Assembly (NCBI GenBank): GCA_963995505.1
Contig: OZ023184.1
Location: forward strand, 1,922,001-1,986,000
DNA length: 64,000 nucleotides
Origin: Hypericum androsaemum
Lineage: Eukaryota; Streptophyta; Magnoliopsida; Malpighiales; Hypericaceae
Direction: 5' to 3'
Below the pieces are notes generated by a model. That model ran no database searches. It saw only the letters and a program-made list of their open reading frames with translations, and was not told the origin of the DNA. Below are positions 39,201 to 52,944 of this stretch, one piece after another. How positions within the stretch are numbered: position 1 is the stretch's first letter; the number at the start of each line of letters is the position of its first letter. Position numbers and translations under genes: made by a program.

Positions 39201-42200
39201 ATTCTCAAATAAAGCTTTTTTTTTCTCTGAACATTTTGCAGCGATAATACTATTTATGGGCCCTTCCATTTCTTCACAGTTCCCACGCGCTCCTCCCACT
39301 CTCATCTTCTCCTCCCTCCTCACGGTTTACTTGCATTTCCCTTCTTTTCCCCCTAATTTCTCGTGCCCGTTATGCATAGAATGACCGTGGTTTAAAAAAA
39401 TGCATTCGAACTCATGGTCCGACTAGTTAGACCGCTAAAAACGCAGTTCGGTTTTGAGGATAAAACAGAAGTCAGTTGAACTGCCAAAAATTCGATCGGA
39501 TCGAACAGTTTTAACATTTCATTACTTGATTAACAAAAGATAAGAGAAAACAGATAGGTTTCTTACCCCCCCGTAAATAATGTTAAAGCAAGTAGTGCAC
39601 CGAGTCACAAGTTGTCTGGGCATCTGGGTTCTGTTTTTGGTAGGTATTTTTTTATATGTATAGTAATATAGTAGTACTAATAATATTTACAATGGTGTTT
39701 CCCCTCTCCGAGTGGTCCCCACCCATCCGAGTGTTGACTTCTTCGTACAATTGTATCGGGGTTGTAGTCGAGGGCTCACTAAAATCTCTTTATCGCAAAA
39801 TCAGTGGAAAAAACGACAAAAGAAAAAGAACTACTTTGATAACACGGCATAGACATAGCATAATTTGAAAAAAGTCTGGGGTTCAATCTCTAACAAAGTG
39901 TAACAAGATTTAATATTTACCTTTATAAAAAACTACATCCATAATAGTGCGATAGTGTCAAATCACTCATACTTTCTAATAGCACTACCCGGAAAACACA
40001 TACCGAAGCATAACACTTAGTTAGATGATTTCTAAGACTTAAACTAATCTGAAAGCATCCTATCATTCATCTCAATGTAATACATACATGTTAATGCCGA
40101 ACACGTACAAATCAACTGATGATTCTCGAAAGATTGTCCTGTGTTAAAATTCAGTAAACAGAATTTTAGTGTTCTCTTATCAAAAAAAATTTTGTGTTCT
40201 TTGAAATCCGAGACATGAAATTTTGATATCGCCATATCCACTTGATTGATTAATTATATGTGACAAATTTAGGTTAAACATTGATTTGCGTGCCACATTT
40301 TCACGTACCATGATGAAATTTATGCGTTTTAAGCTGCAAAAATGTCAAAGTAAAAATAATTGAAACCATAAAGTATCAAGATAACTTTTCCCAATTTTTA
40401 ATCCTATTAACGAGATTAACTAAAGTGGCAAAAAAACTTGAAGATGCATTAGAAGAGCAAAGCAGATAGATGAAAATGAAAGGGCTTCGCCGTTGTCATT
40501 AGGCAAAATGACAAACTCAATAGAAAGCTTAATTATTATCTATCCTCTTTGTAATGGAGGGGGAGATTGGTCAATAAGTCAACGCAAAATTTGACGATTT
40601 GCCTTCTAGAATCAGCTGGCAGCGAAATTATGTGAGACGTATCCCGAAATGGGTATCGAGCGGCTTGCAAGCAAACGATCAATATATGCGGAGATTTTTT
40701 TTTTTGTAAGTGACAATATATTTTTCGGGTGTTCTATTTTGTATTTACTTTGATCATTTTGTTCGGGTGTTCTACATTATGTTAGGCGTATCCCGAAATG
40801 GGTATCGAGTGGCTTGCACTGATAAATAATTGTTTCAAGAAAAGAATCATTTGTATTTGAAATACAATGTCTATTACATAAATATCTATTATTTTAGTTA
40901 TATTTATAAAATATATGCATTGGTATTCACTAGTCATTGTAAGATGTAACAACCACATGGCTCGCGCAATTTATTGTCGTGCTTAAACTAGCATATGGTC
41001 CCGATGCCGTATGCATGATAACAATAGTACTATCACTTATTGCAATGCGAAATTGAGCAATCTTAGATATTATAATAATTGAAGCCTAGCAATGGAGTAC
41101 TTGATTCTATATATTAGAAATTGGGAAAAAATGTTTATCAAACTACGGGTACGGAGAATTTCCAAAAACAAAATTCCCACAAGACAATCAATCATTAACG
41201 CGGGAGAGATATTGTGTAATGTTTTGCTGTACACAACTTATCAATTTAACCGGCAACACATGCTTACATGTTGGAAATGTGTACTTTTGGGCCAATATGT
41301 AATAGGGGGGTTGAAGATTTATCTAGTAAGATTGTTATTGCAATTGGCTCCTATGCTGATTACAATAATAATCTTCAAGGATATGAGTTATGTATTATGT
41401 GGACGGAACGCATAGAATTACTCTTTAGCAGCGAGAGCTCGTTTTCCTTGTGCGGTCTTTTTTTTAATAAATTTTTTCGTCCGAGGATTTTGAATGTGAT
41501 TTGAGATTGCAATCTCGTACTCAAAAAAATTCTACACTGGAACATACGTAACATGTAAGTATCTTGAATAAAAATAACTACTTACCAAAAAACACATGCT
41601 TACATGTGCTCATTTCTCCGCAACCAAATAAAATAAGTGGAATAAGCTGACATTAGGTTTAAAAGCTAACAACTCTCGTATGACTTAATGAGCCTTAAAA
41701 GCCAGTTTGTTCCCCTTAGCAAAAAAATTTAGAATTAGACATTGCTGGCTGAACGATTATTTGGCATTGGTTTGAAAAAATGACAAATTGCAAGAGGTGA
41801 AAATAAAATGATAGATGTGTGCCATATAAAGGGGTTGAAGTCGCAGGGGCGGAGGGAGGTTAAGAGAAGTGGGGGCAATTGCTCCCACTTAATTTTTTTT
41901 ATGTTTGATAATTAGATATATTTTTTAATGTAAGTCCTCACTAAAATTAGAAATTGACCCCACTAAAAAATTAATTAACCTAAAAATCGAAACTAGAATG
42001 GCCAATTAACGACTTATCATATGCTAGTCGGGGCTCAAAAAATTATATTGCTCCCACTCTCCAAATTTTTTGGCTCCGTCCATGTGAAGTCAGTTTTTAA
42101 AAAATGTGGTCTGACCATCTATTTGAATTGTAAGACAATGACTCGGAACCTAGAGTTGGTCGGGACAATCCAAAATTCAGAGGACGGACAATCTAATTAG

Positions 42201-42750
42201 ACAAGTCAGTTAATTTAGTTAGACTGGTTGGTCAATCTAACTCATGATTATTTTTCAAAATATTATTTTGTAGAGTAATATAGATTGAAAGCGATTATAT
42301 ATAATTATATGATATTTAAATTTATATAACATTTTAATACTAAATATAATCAAAAAATAGAATTATTAATATTTTTTGGGTTCAATTAATGGTCGACTCC
42401 TTTCGAATAACAGAGTGGATCACTTTTCGAATGGTTTTTAAAACATATGTAGGAGGAAATATTGGTGGTCCTACCGTCATCAAGCTTGTTAAGATATGTG
42501 CTTTGCCAATTGCCATATGGTAACCAAGTAACAGCAGTGGGCCATTTTTTGCTCCTTCATTTCCAACTCAGCTGAGAGTAACATCAACCAGATCCAACAT
42601 GTTATGTTTGCTGCCTCTTCAATTTATTCCTCAACAACAAAGCCCACACACGCTACATAATGTTACACAATCATCCGGTATCCTGACTCTAACTTAAGAT
42701 ATCTAATTTAAGTTCAAGAAAATTCGGGAGAGTTCTCTCTACCATTATCT
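39201..42750. other. Gene-poor intergenic DNA
   Basis: AT-rich sequence with short unrelated frames only. A 37-bp phrase containing cgtatcccgaaatgggtatcgag-type sequence occurs at 40632-40668 and 40784-40820. Short GGTC/GACC-rich pieces near 39410-39510 and 42110-42240 look like degraded repeats. Confidence 0.5.
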
Positions 42751-43215
42751 TCAAAAATGACCCGGAGCTCAACCCAGATTTTTCTCCGAACTCCGGGTCA
42801 ACCGGTCTGATTGGTTGAACTGCCGGTCGGACCGGACCTTTTTTAAAATAAAAAATATATTTTAAAAATTATATATGTATAGTCGTATATGTAATTACAC
42901 TCACACCTCCAAAATTAATGAAATACATGCACAGATAGAATCAAATACATGTTTCGGGAAAGTTTTTAAAATTTTAGGGTTGAAAATCAGAAAGAAAATG
43001 ACAAAATTCGATAAGTTTAGGCTCGATTTTCACTTTTTTGCCCAAAACCTAACGAACCGGAATTTTCTGGGTCATTTTTCTGGTCCAACCATCCGATTCG
43101 ATCGAAAAATCTCCGGTTCGCAAAGTTGGCGTTCTGACCATATTTTTTGACCCACTAACCCTTTCGATTAGCGATCCGACCGGTCCAACCACTGGTCGGA
43201 CTGCCGTCTCGAAAA
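42751..43215. repeat. Degraded repeat rich in ACCGGTC/GACCGG
   Basis: aaccggtctgattggttga and gaccggtccaaccactggt flank a segment with several inverted GGTCCGAC/GTCGGACC phrases. It resembles an old non-autonomous element; termini and target duplication are not resolvable. Confidence 0.35.
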
Positions 43216-43562
43216 CAATGCTCTCTACCAAATTATAACATAATTGTATTTTGAGAATGAGAGAGCAATAACTTTATTTAAAATAGAATAATTTTCTAAT
43301 AGTTGTTTTGCTAATCAATAGTATACGCAATATGTATTTGCTTTTTTTGGTTGAGTACATTTAATGTTTTCTAAGGTCACTTAAAAAAAAATATTTGCTA
43401 AGGTCAAATGATGTCTAATCCGTGCATATATTTTTCCTAAAGAACAAAAAACCTTGAATCCATGCGTTTTTATAGTATATAAATAAGTTCTCTGTTTATT
43501 TCTGTTTTTAGGGTTCAAGTTACGATGAAAAGATGATACTCCGGAGAAAGTGATTTTTTTAA

Positions 43563-44831
43563 GGAAAAAGTACACAAAAGTACCCTGTAGTTTCAGCGAT
43601 TATCACTTGGGTACCCTGTGGTTTAAAAACCGTAAAATATGTCCAACTTATTTCAATCCCTGTCACGGACCGGTCCCGAGCTCCGGTTCAATTTTTTGTG
43701 AACTGCCACGTGTCTTTTTTATCCAGGTGTCGAGCCATGTGGATTAAGTAATGGTAAAGTTCTAAAACAGTCCTAGTCCTAGATTTTTTTATTTCGAAAA
43801 CCTCCCCCTTTTAATAATATTTGTTCCAACTCCCTCTCTTCCCTCTCACACACATTGAAGACCATTCATCTCCCCTTCTCCAAAAAAAGACCATCGCTCT
43901 TCCGTCTCTCTCCCTCGTTGCTTTCCTTCTCCGTCGTTCTCCCTCCCCCTCGATCTCGTTGCTCCCACTCAACGTTCCCATTCGACACTTCCTCCTATCA
44001 GCCCTTCCGATTCTCCCTCAAAAACTGTAAGACCCAGAAATATTTGTTAAAAAACTCTAAGTCGCTGTAGTTACCCAGATTCGTGGTCCTTCCGATTCTC
44101 TCGTCGCTCTCCTTCGTTACTTCTCCGCCAGTCGAGGTATAATGCTTCTCTCGTTCTCCGTATGTTGGTTTTAGGGTTTGACTCCGAACCCTTGTTTCTG
44201 GGATTTTATCTTCGTTCTCCGTCTGTTTGCTTAGTTGCTTCTTTGACTTATTCGTAGGTTTCGTATTTGTGATGGCCGACGAGAGGATTCGTTTGCGGTA
44301 CCATTTTGGTAGAACATGGGATGAAAATAGAGGTATGAAGTATATTGGAGGGGCTTCGTTTGAGACTGATTGGAGAGGATGGAAACCCAGGAGTGTTTTA
44401 GGGCTCGGCTTGGGAGCTTAGTATTATGGCTTGTGGAGGCTTCAATTGTCAAACCCAAGAGTATTTTGGTGGTGGAATGTTTGGGTAATGGAGATTCGAT
44501 ATGAAAGAGTGGGTGGGAGGAAGTATTTTTAGGGTTAGCATTTAGTATTATTATATAGATTTTTTTCCTTTTGAAAAATGATAAAAATATTAGGTACTAA
44601 TTTGGTAATTTACCCAATGCCACGTCATCATCGACCCATCCAAGAAAAAGATACGTGGCAGTCCACGTTGGCCATAAAACGATGCCGTTCCCACAAAAAA
44701 AATCGAACCAGAGCTTAGGACCGGTCCGTGATAAAGATTGAAATAAGTTGGACCTATTTTACGATTTTTAAACCACAGGGTACCCAAGTGATAATCTCTG
44801 AAACTACAGGGTACTTTTGTGTACTTTTCCC
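43563..44831. mobile_element. MULE-type non-autonomous element with long TIRs
   Basis: The left end (about 43563, ggaaaaagtacacaaaagt, then accctgtagtttcag and gggtaccctgtggttt) is mirrored by the reverse complement of the right end (to 44831). Arms extend roughly 150-200 bp and include ggaccggtcc. A probable 8-bp target duplication TTTTTTAA lies at 43555-43562 and 44832-44839. The interior has a CT-rich leader and a short MULE-transposase-like frame (44272-44421). Confidence 0.75.
44272..44421 (+). pseudogene. Fragment resembling the N-terminus of a plant MULE transposase-type protein
   Basis: The frame begins MADERIRLRYHFGRTWDENR and continues MKYIGGASFETDWRGW before a stop. The pattern (R)LRYHFG...(Y)IGG is like the N-terminal domain found on many plant Mutator-like transposases. 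Only about 50 codons remain. This is a weak, memory-based resemblance. Confidence 0.4.
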
Positions 44832-44839
44832 TTTTTTAA

Positions 44840-47800
44840 TCCACGGAGAAAGTGATTGTTAAATGCATCTGATGGCTCTAAGCATGCGCGATTAAGATCG
44901 TCTGAACATTTACAGATGGTTGTTATACTAAGATTCCTTATTTCACAGAAATATATCTTCTGGAATATATTATAGTTTTTTATGAATACACTTTATTATG
45001 TTTGGACTACAAGTAATAAGACTTTTGACATATGGTAAATTTATCTTAACAAATATTTAACATTGTATTGAATTTTTAACAGTTCAAACTTAGAATTTTT
45101 TAAATAAACTAGAACAATTTAGTTAACAGATGATCCGGCAGATAGTATACACTTTGTTAGATGCATTGGTTCAAGGTGGTACGAGGGAGCAAGCTTGAGA
45201 ATTCATCTTGAGCATCGGTTTGACTTTTATGGTGGCATGATAGGTCTAGTTCGTATTATTTTTCTTTGGGGGATTTGGGTCGAAAAGTCGAGCAATTTTT
45301 CAATGAACTAGGTGCTACCAGAAGTTTTTTACTCATACTACTTTGTACCATATTTATTAGTGGCTAAAATGATCGAACTCTTTAGCGAATTGGACATCAA
45401 GTTCTTATTTTGTACGTGGAGTCTCTCCTCTAGGAGATTAATCATGTAACTAGCAAGTAGATTAAGTTCTACACTACTTGTAAATATTGAGGTGTATATA
45501 TATAAATTTAATCCATTTACCAAAAAAAATTATACAATTTTCCTTGAAATAGAGTCAATTTTCATCTTTCTTTCTTTTCCTTCCATAGGGGAACATTTTC
45601 CTATGCCAAAATTTCTTTGCAAGTATCAGAAGCAGGAAAATGGAGAAAAATATTTTACAATAACATACGACCCGGCAAAACAAACTGAAACCAAACAAAT
45701 AACTTACTGTAAATTAAGCTGGTCCTTTGGACAGCTTCAATTTTACTAAACCAATACTTAGAGGGACAAAGTGCAGTTTCGTGGGCCCAAAAGTGGAAAA
45801 GCAGTGTAGATGATCATGGTACATTTTACTTAGCTTCCCAAATCTTTTTTGCAACAAATCCAAGCCCCACCATATCATAGGACAGAATAAAGTTTAAAAA
45901 AATATGCTCACATTTGTTTAAGTTTGACAAAATTAATACTTGCATACATGTGTTTCAGAAAATAGACATATAAGTCTCTAATATTTCAAACATGATCAAA
46001 TTTTAGTTGGTCAAAAAGTCAAGTTTTGCATAAATAAATTATATTGCCTCCTTTGTGATTTGACCGACTGTTACCACGCGAATTCGAGATATTTTAATTG
46101 GAGCACCAACAGAAGAAGAAGCACAAAAGACAAATCAGTCTTAAATATCAAAAGAGACAAAGTTCGACGTTAATGTGGGTCACGAGCAATACCCCTCCCG
46201 CTCCGGACACGGAGGAAAAGAAGATTAATGATGTCGGGTAATAGGCCGAAGAGCATTGTGGATATGATCCATTCTTGCTTGTTGGCATTGCTTTCCTCGT
46301 GCAAATAGTAAATGCCCAAATGCGCGCTTTGTTTTTTGTGTTCTGTTCTGTTTAGGCGTTTTATCGAGCCAGAATTTACACAACGTATGTAACGTAACGG
46401 AGAGATTTTTTTATAACTAAAATTATAGTCATACTATGATAGGCAATACAGAAACATCACAAATATTCCCATAAAGAGCACCAACCATATTCCCTAATCG
46501 TCTTATTTACGGAGCATCATTAATTTTTTGATGTCATTCTTCCCTTGCATCCCTGGTTTGTGTTCTAAAAATCACTACCATCGACTATATTAATCATAGA
46601 AGAACCATTGCAAAATTTTCCGACCGTCTTTTCCTTTCTCTCTATCCTCATCCCTACAGAATCGGTAGTCAAATTTGACTATTTATTGTGAAATCAATAC
46701 TTCCGCTCCATTTTCTATTTTTTCTGAATATTTATTGTGAAATCCGAAACTAAATCCAAAGAGTTGTAAAGATGCCACCAATACATATATGAACACCTAA
46801 AATTAACAGAGCGTGTCATGTGATAAGTATATTCTTACTCCTTCAAAAGATTTACATTCAGCAGACTTGATATACATCTTTTTAAGTGAATCCAAATTTT
46901 TATGGATAATTTTCACAACGATGTCTTTTAAATTCATCTAACTCATTCATCCCCAGATCTCCTTAAAATAAATTCTCAAAAAAGATCTGCTTAAATAAAT
47001 CTAAAGTCTCTTACCATTAGTATCAAATCTCAACTAAAATTTTTGCAAAGGCTAGCGACACAGTAAAAGGCGAAATATACTTACTTGGGCCTACTAGAAC
47101 CAGTAAAGAGACATAATTGGCACGACAGCTAGTAGGCCATTTCGCCTAAAGCCTCGTGTAGTTACTTTCGTGGATGGACCAAGGTTTGCTTGTATTTGTG
47201 AACAAGATAACCTCGAAGTCGATGATACAATTGTCCCCCCATTCCTCTCACATGGTTTGGGATGCCAACTATTATGGAAATGAAAGCGATTGTTAAACTT
47301 AAAACTCATATACCCTCCGAATATATTCTACTACGACCCAAGTAATTGAGCGATGTATTACCCCAACCTATTTTATCAATTGGGGGAACCTAATTTCAAC
47401 TTATCAACTAAAAGTAATAAGTTCGAGCTCGGAAACACAACAGTGATAAATACTTGTTGGGAGAGCTTTGCCATCTTTTCAAATCCCTACTCGAATTATC
47501 ATTGACGAATTAAATTATAAGGATCTATCTCTTCCAGAGAGGTGATTTCTTTGAGAAGCAAGTAATACGAGGCTCACCGTGTACCGGTGCTTTCAGGAAC
47601 CTGAAAAAATGTGCTCCTTTGTAAGGTTGCACAGCTTCCGGTCATGGATTAGAGCACCAATGCATGCCCATGTTTCTGTTACTCTCACTGACAGTATACT
47701 TGTCCCGTTGTCTGCAAGTCCCGAATTGTATCCAGTGCATTTATGTCGAATGCTTCATCGGATTAGTGTTTCGACCATCAATTTCTGGTAGACCACTATT

Positions 47801-48142
47801 GAAGACGGCGATGCCCTTTCATCATGAAATCGACTATTCTCCGGCTGTGGACTCATTGATGGAATTCATATTCCAGTGGTGAAGAGAATTGCACAAGCGA
47901 TGCTTTCTGCAGAGTACCCGCAACAAGATAAGAATGTGAGATTTAACCAAAATTAGGAAGTTCCTCTGTAAGAAACTCAAAAGTGGAAAAGACCAAGACA
48001 ATAAAAAGAAAATTTGCTCGAGTTGCAACAACACGTGCAACACAAAAAGAAAAATTAATAGATCATAATGTGCAGCAATTCAGATATATTGCACATGAAA
48101 CATAATATAGATACGATACCTGAGATAAGTCTGACAAAAAGA
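44840..48142. other. Intergenic DNA
   Basis: AT-rich, no supported gene. The part 47560-48142 is probably 3' UTR and downstream flank of POP4. A small frame at 47579-47791 has no recognised similarity. Confidence 0.5.
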
Positions 48143-51100
48143 TCACAAGCTCAAACTTCTTGAAGTGAGTTTCTCTCCTTGTATTGTAACCTTCCAGCAA
48201 TCAACTTGGAGTACGAAAACAGATGATCTTTTAGGCACAACTGCGAGGAAATCAACAACAAATCAAGACTTCAGCACAAAAATCAAACGACAGAAGACAA
48301 ATGACAGATTATGTTGTTCTGCAGGCAATGCCACAAACAACTGAAAAGACAAATGACAACAGATTAAGTGCTTCTGCAGACGATGTCACAGGGAACTTTT
48401 ATATTCTTCGCAGTGCAGATTAACCAAAGCCACGCATGAAAGAGGACTGGTTTGACAGTGTAAACAAATACAAGTGCAATAAGTCAGAGTTCAGCACTGG
48501 GATGAAACAATATTACAAAAATGATGAAGGATTATTCAAGTTTTTCCGCAGACCATCATTTCAGGGTACTCTTCACGAGTGAAGTGGTGTACGGACACTA
48601 ATTAAAGCAGTTCTACGGGTCACTAACATAAATGCACAGAAACCTATGACCGAATGAAGTTGCTAAGCAGACCATTATTTTTTGGAGAACTTTTCTTGTG
48701 TTAAGTAGCATGCAACAGAACTAGCTAGAAGCACATAAAATGAGAGTGGCTTAAGTGCATGTTGAAGTGCCAAAGTCTCTACGCAGTAATGCCTTAACAA
48801 AGATACCGATTTTTGCATCAGCAATTCCATAACACCTAGACTAACAAAAAAGACACCAATTAAAGTTGCTGGCTTACAAGAAATCATAACTTTTGTTATT
48901 CAATTGACTGTTCAAAGAGCAAGAAGAAAAAGATGCATCACCTCTAAACTCATCATCCTGAGTAATTATTCCAAATGTTTCTGCAGTTTCGCGAATCATG
49001 ATACCACTAATGCCAGTGAAAGAAGCTATCTTACACTCAGCAACTGCCAGAAAATAGACAAACAGGTTAGATCCACAAAAGACTCAAGAAAAAAATAGTT
49101 TAATACACAAACAAACTACGGAGCTGGATAATGAAATGCCTATTATTAGGGGCTTGAAGCAATGTAGCAGACAAGGATCTCATCCAGTCAATATAGCCAC
49201 ACACTACACTCATACGAAAATAGAAAGACTGGTGAAAAGGAACGTCACTGGCCGAATTAGAGTTATGAAAAAGACCAATTAATGCATTCATAACTCTAGA
49301 AAGTTTGAATGCTATTAATCCATTTAGTACAATGACAAATTTCCAAGTGATAAATTGTTTAACACTTAATCGAGTAAAATTTAAATGACCATACCCGCAC
49401 ATAAAGAAAAAAAAAACCCACTTGGTGTCACTATGCAATGTTATGTCAGGAATTCACAAAGAGACCTGGCACCATAGAAGATGTTAAAGGCTCCACTAGG
49501 ACCTTGTGAAATCAAACCTTTCTCTGAAAGGCAATTTACACGTAGCACCTAACAAACTAAGTTGGTTTTGACAGAACCTTCGAGGTAGTACGCAGTTGTG
49601 AGCCTAGTTGTAAAAAGAAATCAAAACAGAACAGCCAGTACATAAAATTTTGAAATCAAATTGATGGGAGGAAAGACTACCAAGAACTATAGCACCATGC
49701 AGGTCCGCACTGAGAAGACACTGAGCCAGCTGATTTTTCCTGAAAGACGGCAGCAGACTATTGTTTAGGAAGCCAAGTGGTGGGATGATACCAAGCATGA
49801 CTGAACAACATACCCAGTAATTTTAAGAAGTTGAGCCATGTATCCTTTCCACATCTCATGCATTGGCTTGAAAACATCAAATCTGACACAAAACAAAAAC
49901 AGCAGCCATTTAAGTTACGAGGGAAGAACAAACAACTCAAGCAAGCATTCTTATGGATCAAATATTTTCTGTGGCATTCTTGTTATATCGCCATCTTAGA
50001 TAATATCCTCCACAGGGGAAGGAAAAATGAAAACTGTCTTTCACAGATGGGACATCGCTGAAGTCTCCAAATATCCTTCATTTAAACTAAATTGAAAGTA
50101 GATTATATAAGAAATACAGTACTAGTTCTACTACATCTGTTTATTTGATTAAAACATTATCAATCATGAAACACTGATAAGCTAAGAAAAAGGGGCAAAA
50201 CTTAAAATCTTGTATGGTATATTCAAGTCCTTGTACTGGTTCTACTACATCTGTTTATTTGATTAAAACATTATCAATCATGAAACACTGATAAGCTAAG
50301 AAAAAGGGGCAAAACTTACAATCTTGTATGGTATATTCAAGTTAAGAAGATGCAAGTCTAAAGACAGGGTCAAAAGGTTTGAACCTCCGGGTTCTACAAC
50401 AAGGACAGACTAACTCTCAAATCTACCACTGGGGACGAATAACTACACTTGTAGCTTGTGCTCGGTTCACACGCTTCTCAGCTAGAATCACAAAGGCTCT
50501 ATTAACATCATTCCTTGAACGTGGTAGATATAATTATAGTACAAAATTACTAATTTGCAAGATAAGCATATTAAAAACAGACATCATTTAGTGAAGTTTG
50601 ACAAAATAAGTCAAATGATAAATAAAATGGCAAGCACATATCATCCAAGCTTACTTTTGGGAATCTCGAGGGAGAACCAATGTCCCGCACTTCTTATGCT
50701 GTCTCATGGACATGTGCCTCTTGGAGCGTTTCGAATGGGTCCGGAGCGCCCTCACATGAGAGCTGGTAGATGGAGCTCGACCTTTCACAAAACTATCAAG
50801 GAGAATCCAATTATCAATCTTCATGCTTCTAGATCCCTGCATGTACTTCCCAGCAGAATCACCGTGCTGAAGAAGCTCATGTAAAACCTTATCCGCCATC
50901 CTTCCTTGCTTATTTTGAAGCTGCACAACACCAAAAACGCTAAGGCAACATGAACCGATGAACAGAATACACCGGACAAGCATGCAACGAACCATGGCAC
51001 CGTCGACTGCAGCAATGAGGTTCTCATCCACAGGATGCGAAAGCTGCAAGTAAGCTGATCCATTTTCCTCCGCGTCTGTTCAACACAGCCAAAATAATAC

Positions 51101-51521
51101 ATAACATTAACAGTTCACTAATGGATACCGAACAATTACATTGTCCACGCAACAAATCACTCGACCAGGGGGCGGCCAAAGGGAAGAGGAACATACCGTC
51201 TTTACCCCGAGGCGCGCCGGCTTGACTCGAAAAGAACGAATTACCTACAAAACGAAAACAATCCGCGGAATTACTTACACCGACCAATTACCAATCATAA
51301 ACATATAAAAAGAAACCGTAACCGCAACCGCAACCTTTCTTCCTGGAGGGGCAACCGGCCGGGGAAGCGCCCGCCTCCATGTGTTTGGGGGTCTCGGGGT
51401 CCGATTTGGCTTTGCCTCTATTTTGGTGGTGAGCCAGCTCGGCTCTGGCGGCTTCACACCGTCTCTCCAGCGCCTCCAGGGCGTGCTTTCTTTGTTCATC
51501 GGATCCCGAACCGGACGCCAT
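48143..51521 (-). CDS. POP4: RNase P/MRP protein subunit p29 (POP4)
   Basis: POP4/Rpp29 is the Sm-like-fold protein subunit of nuclear RNase P and RNase MRP, used for pre-tRNA 5' and pre-rRNA processing. Eight minus-strand exons: 51521-51335, 51244-51197, 51075-50978 (or ending 50993), 50920-50655, 49882-49814, 49739-49681, 49043-48942, 48240-48143; phases close to 308 codons. Seen: N-terminal basic helix region (ALEALERRCEAARAEL), LQLSHPVDEN, GDSAGKYMQGSRSMKIDNWI, HSKRSKRHMS, then the UPF0086 core MHEMWKGYMAQLL, LLSADLHGAIVL, FTGISGIMIRETAETFGIIT and VVPKRSSVFVLQVDCWKVTI. The donor of exon 3 has two in-phase options that change the protein by five residues. The start MASGSGSDEQ is the first ATG of the frame. 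Confidence 0.93.
50119..50346. repeat. 114-bp tandem duplication in POP4 intron 4
   Basis: Two near-identical copies (50119-50232, 50233-50346), each holding tctactacatctgtttattt and aaaaaggggcaaaactta, differ by only a few bases. Confidence 0.93.
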
Positions 51522-51779
51522 CTCCGGTGGCCGGAATACCAGGGGGCGGGGCGGGGCGGCGCAGCCCTGCGATGGATTTATTTGTTAGGTTTAACCTTTT
51601 CAGGGTTTAGTAATTATATAGGAAATATAAACTTTCAAAACGATGCCTGTATATTTCAGGATTTCGGAATACTCATAAACATTTTTTTGTCTATCGAATC
51701 TCGCTTTTAAAGGCATACGAATTGCTATAATTCAATTTGGCCAATTTTAACGACGACTTGATTTATAGCTTTGTCAATT
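51522..51779. other. POP4 upstream region
   Basis: A GC-rich block (ggggcggggcggggc near 51542) directly upstream of the start codon, then AT-rich DNA up to the E2 insertion. It leaves POP4 only about 260 bp from the retrotransposon. Confidence 0.5.
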
Positions 51780-52944
51780 TGTTGGAGAATTGGTTTATTA
51801 ACTAAGGAAGAGATGGTCCAATACAAGTGAGTGTATTGGGCTTTGGCCCAAATATTTAATTAGAGAGAGAATCCTAATTAAATATAATAATTAAGTAATT
51901 AGTGGGCAACTTTGAGGTAATTTAATTGAAGGTCACACCAATTGATTTTGGGTGTTTGTGAGATCAATACGAAGCTCGTTGATAGAGCTTCGTAACGATA
52001 TATAACACTTGCGAAAATCCAATTCTCGGGGTGAATGGAAATTGGCTTTAAAGTGGTATGGTTGTTATTAAAATAAGCACAATCCCACATTGGTTAGCGC
52101 ACCATGCTGAGACAAGTTTATAAGGGACTAGAAGTCTAGCATGGGTAAACTGGTGGAGAAGGGAGAGGCTCCTCGCGCCGTCCGTCCATTCGTCCGTCCG
52201 GCCCTGCTCGACTTGTATTGAATTGTGGGAATTGTGGGAATTGTTCCAGGTTCCAGGGCCTTATCTTTTTAGAACTGGGCCGGACTTGTTGTAGCGATCC
52301 TAGGCCCAAAAAGTCCTCTGGGCTTCTTGGACTTCCGTTTGGACAAGCCCACGTTCTAGAACCTTCTCTTGCCAACTGCCATTTGAATTTAAATTCGAAT
52401 TTTAAATTTATGAGAGTAACAGCCTATTTATGTTGGGAGTTTTATGGGTCTTGTAACAGCCCATTTAATGAGTGGGTTAATGGCCCTATTAAATCTGGAT
52501 TTGGCTGTTGGAAGTCCAAGGCTACCTATAAAAGGAGCCCACCTCCTTCATTCCAAATCACCCCAGCTCTTCATCTCTTCAGAGCTCTCTACTTCTCCCT
52601 CCTTAGCATAGCATTTCTCACTTTCATTGTGTCGGAGTTCTAAGGCTACGAAAGGTTCGAAATGTGTACTATAGTGCTTCCTATAGTACTCGGGATTGGG
52701 CGTTGTACCTTGGGAGCTCATTACCCACGGAGGCCTGAAGCATATAGGCGGGTAATAAGAGTTTAAGGACACACGATTAAACTGTGGCCTCGTCCAGAAT
52801 TCAATCCAAAACCTAACTTGAAGACGAAGGTGTTACACACTTACCTACAAGTGTGATCGTGAGCATTCTTTAAACTCCTCTCTTTATATGCTTACGATTT
52901 GTATTTACATACTCATGCCATAATTTACTAATATTTGTCCAACA
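51780..52944 (+). repeat. E2 5' LTR
   Basis: TATAAAA at 52527-52533. Contains segment A (52753-52767) and segment B (52922-52934). Compared with the 3' LTR it has a different sequence block around 52190-52345, where the 3' copy carries a GC-rich simple-repeat tract. Confidence 0.93.
52753..52767 (+). promoter_or_regulatory. E2 segment A: LTR sequence complementary to the primer-binding site
   Basis: taataagagtttaag, 226 bp downstream of the LTR TATA box, is the exact reverse complement of 52947-52961. The 3' LTR copy is at 60532-60546. Confidence 0.75.
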
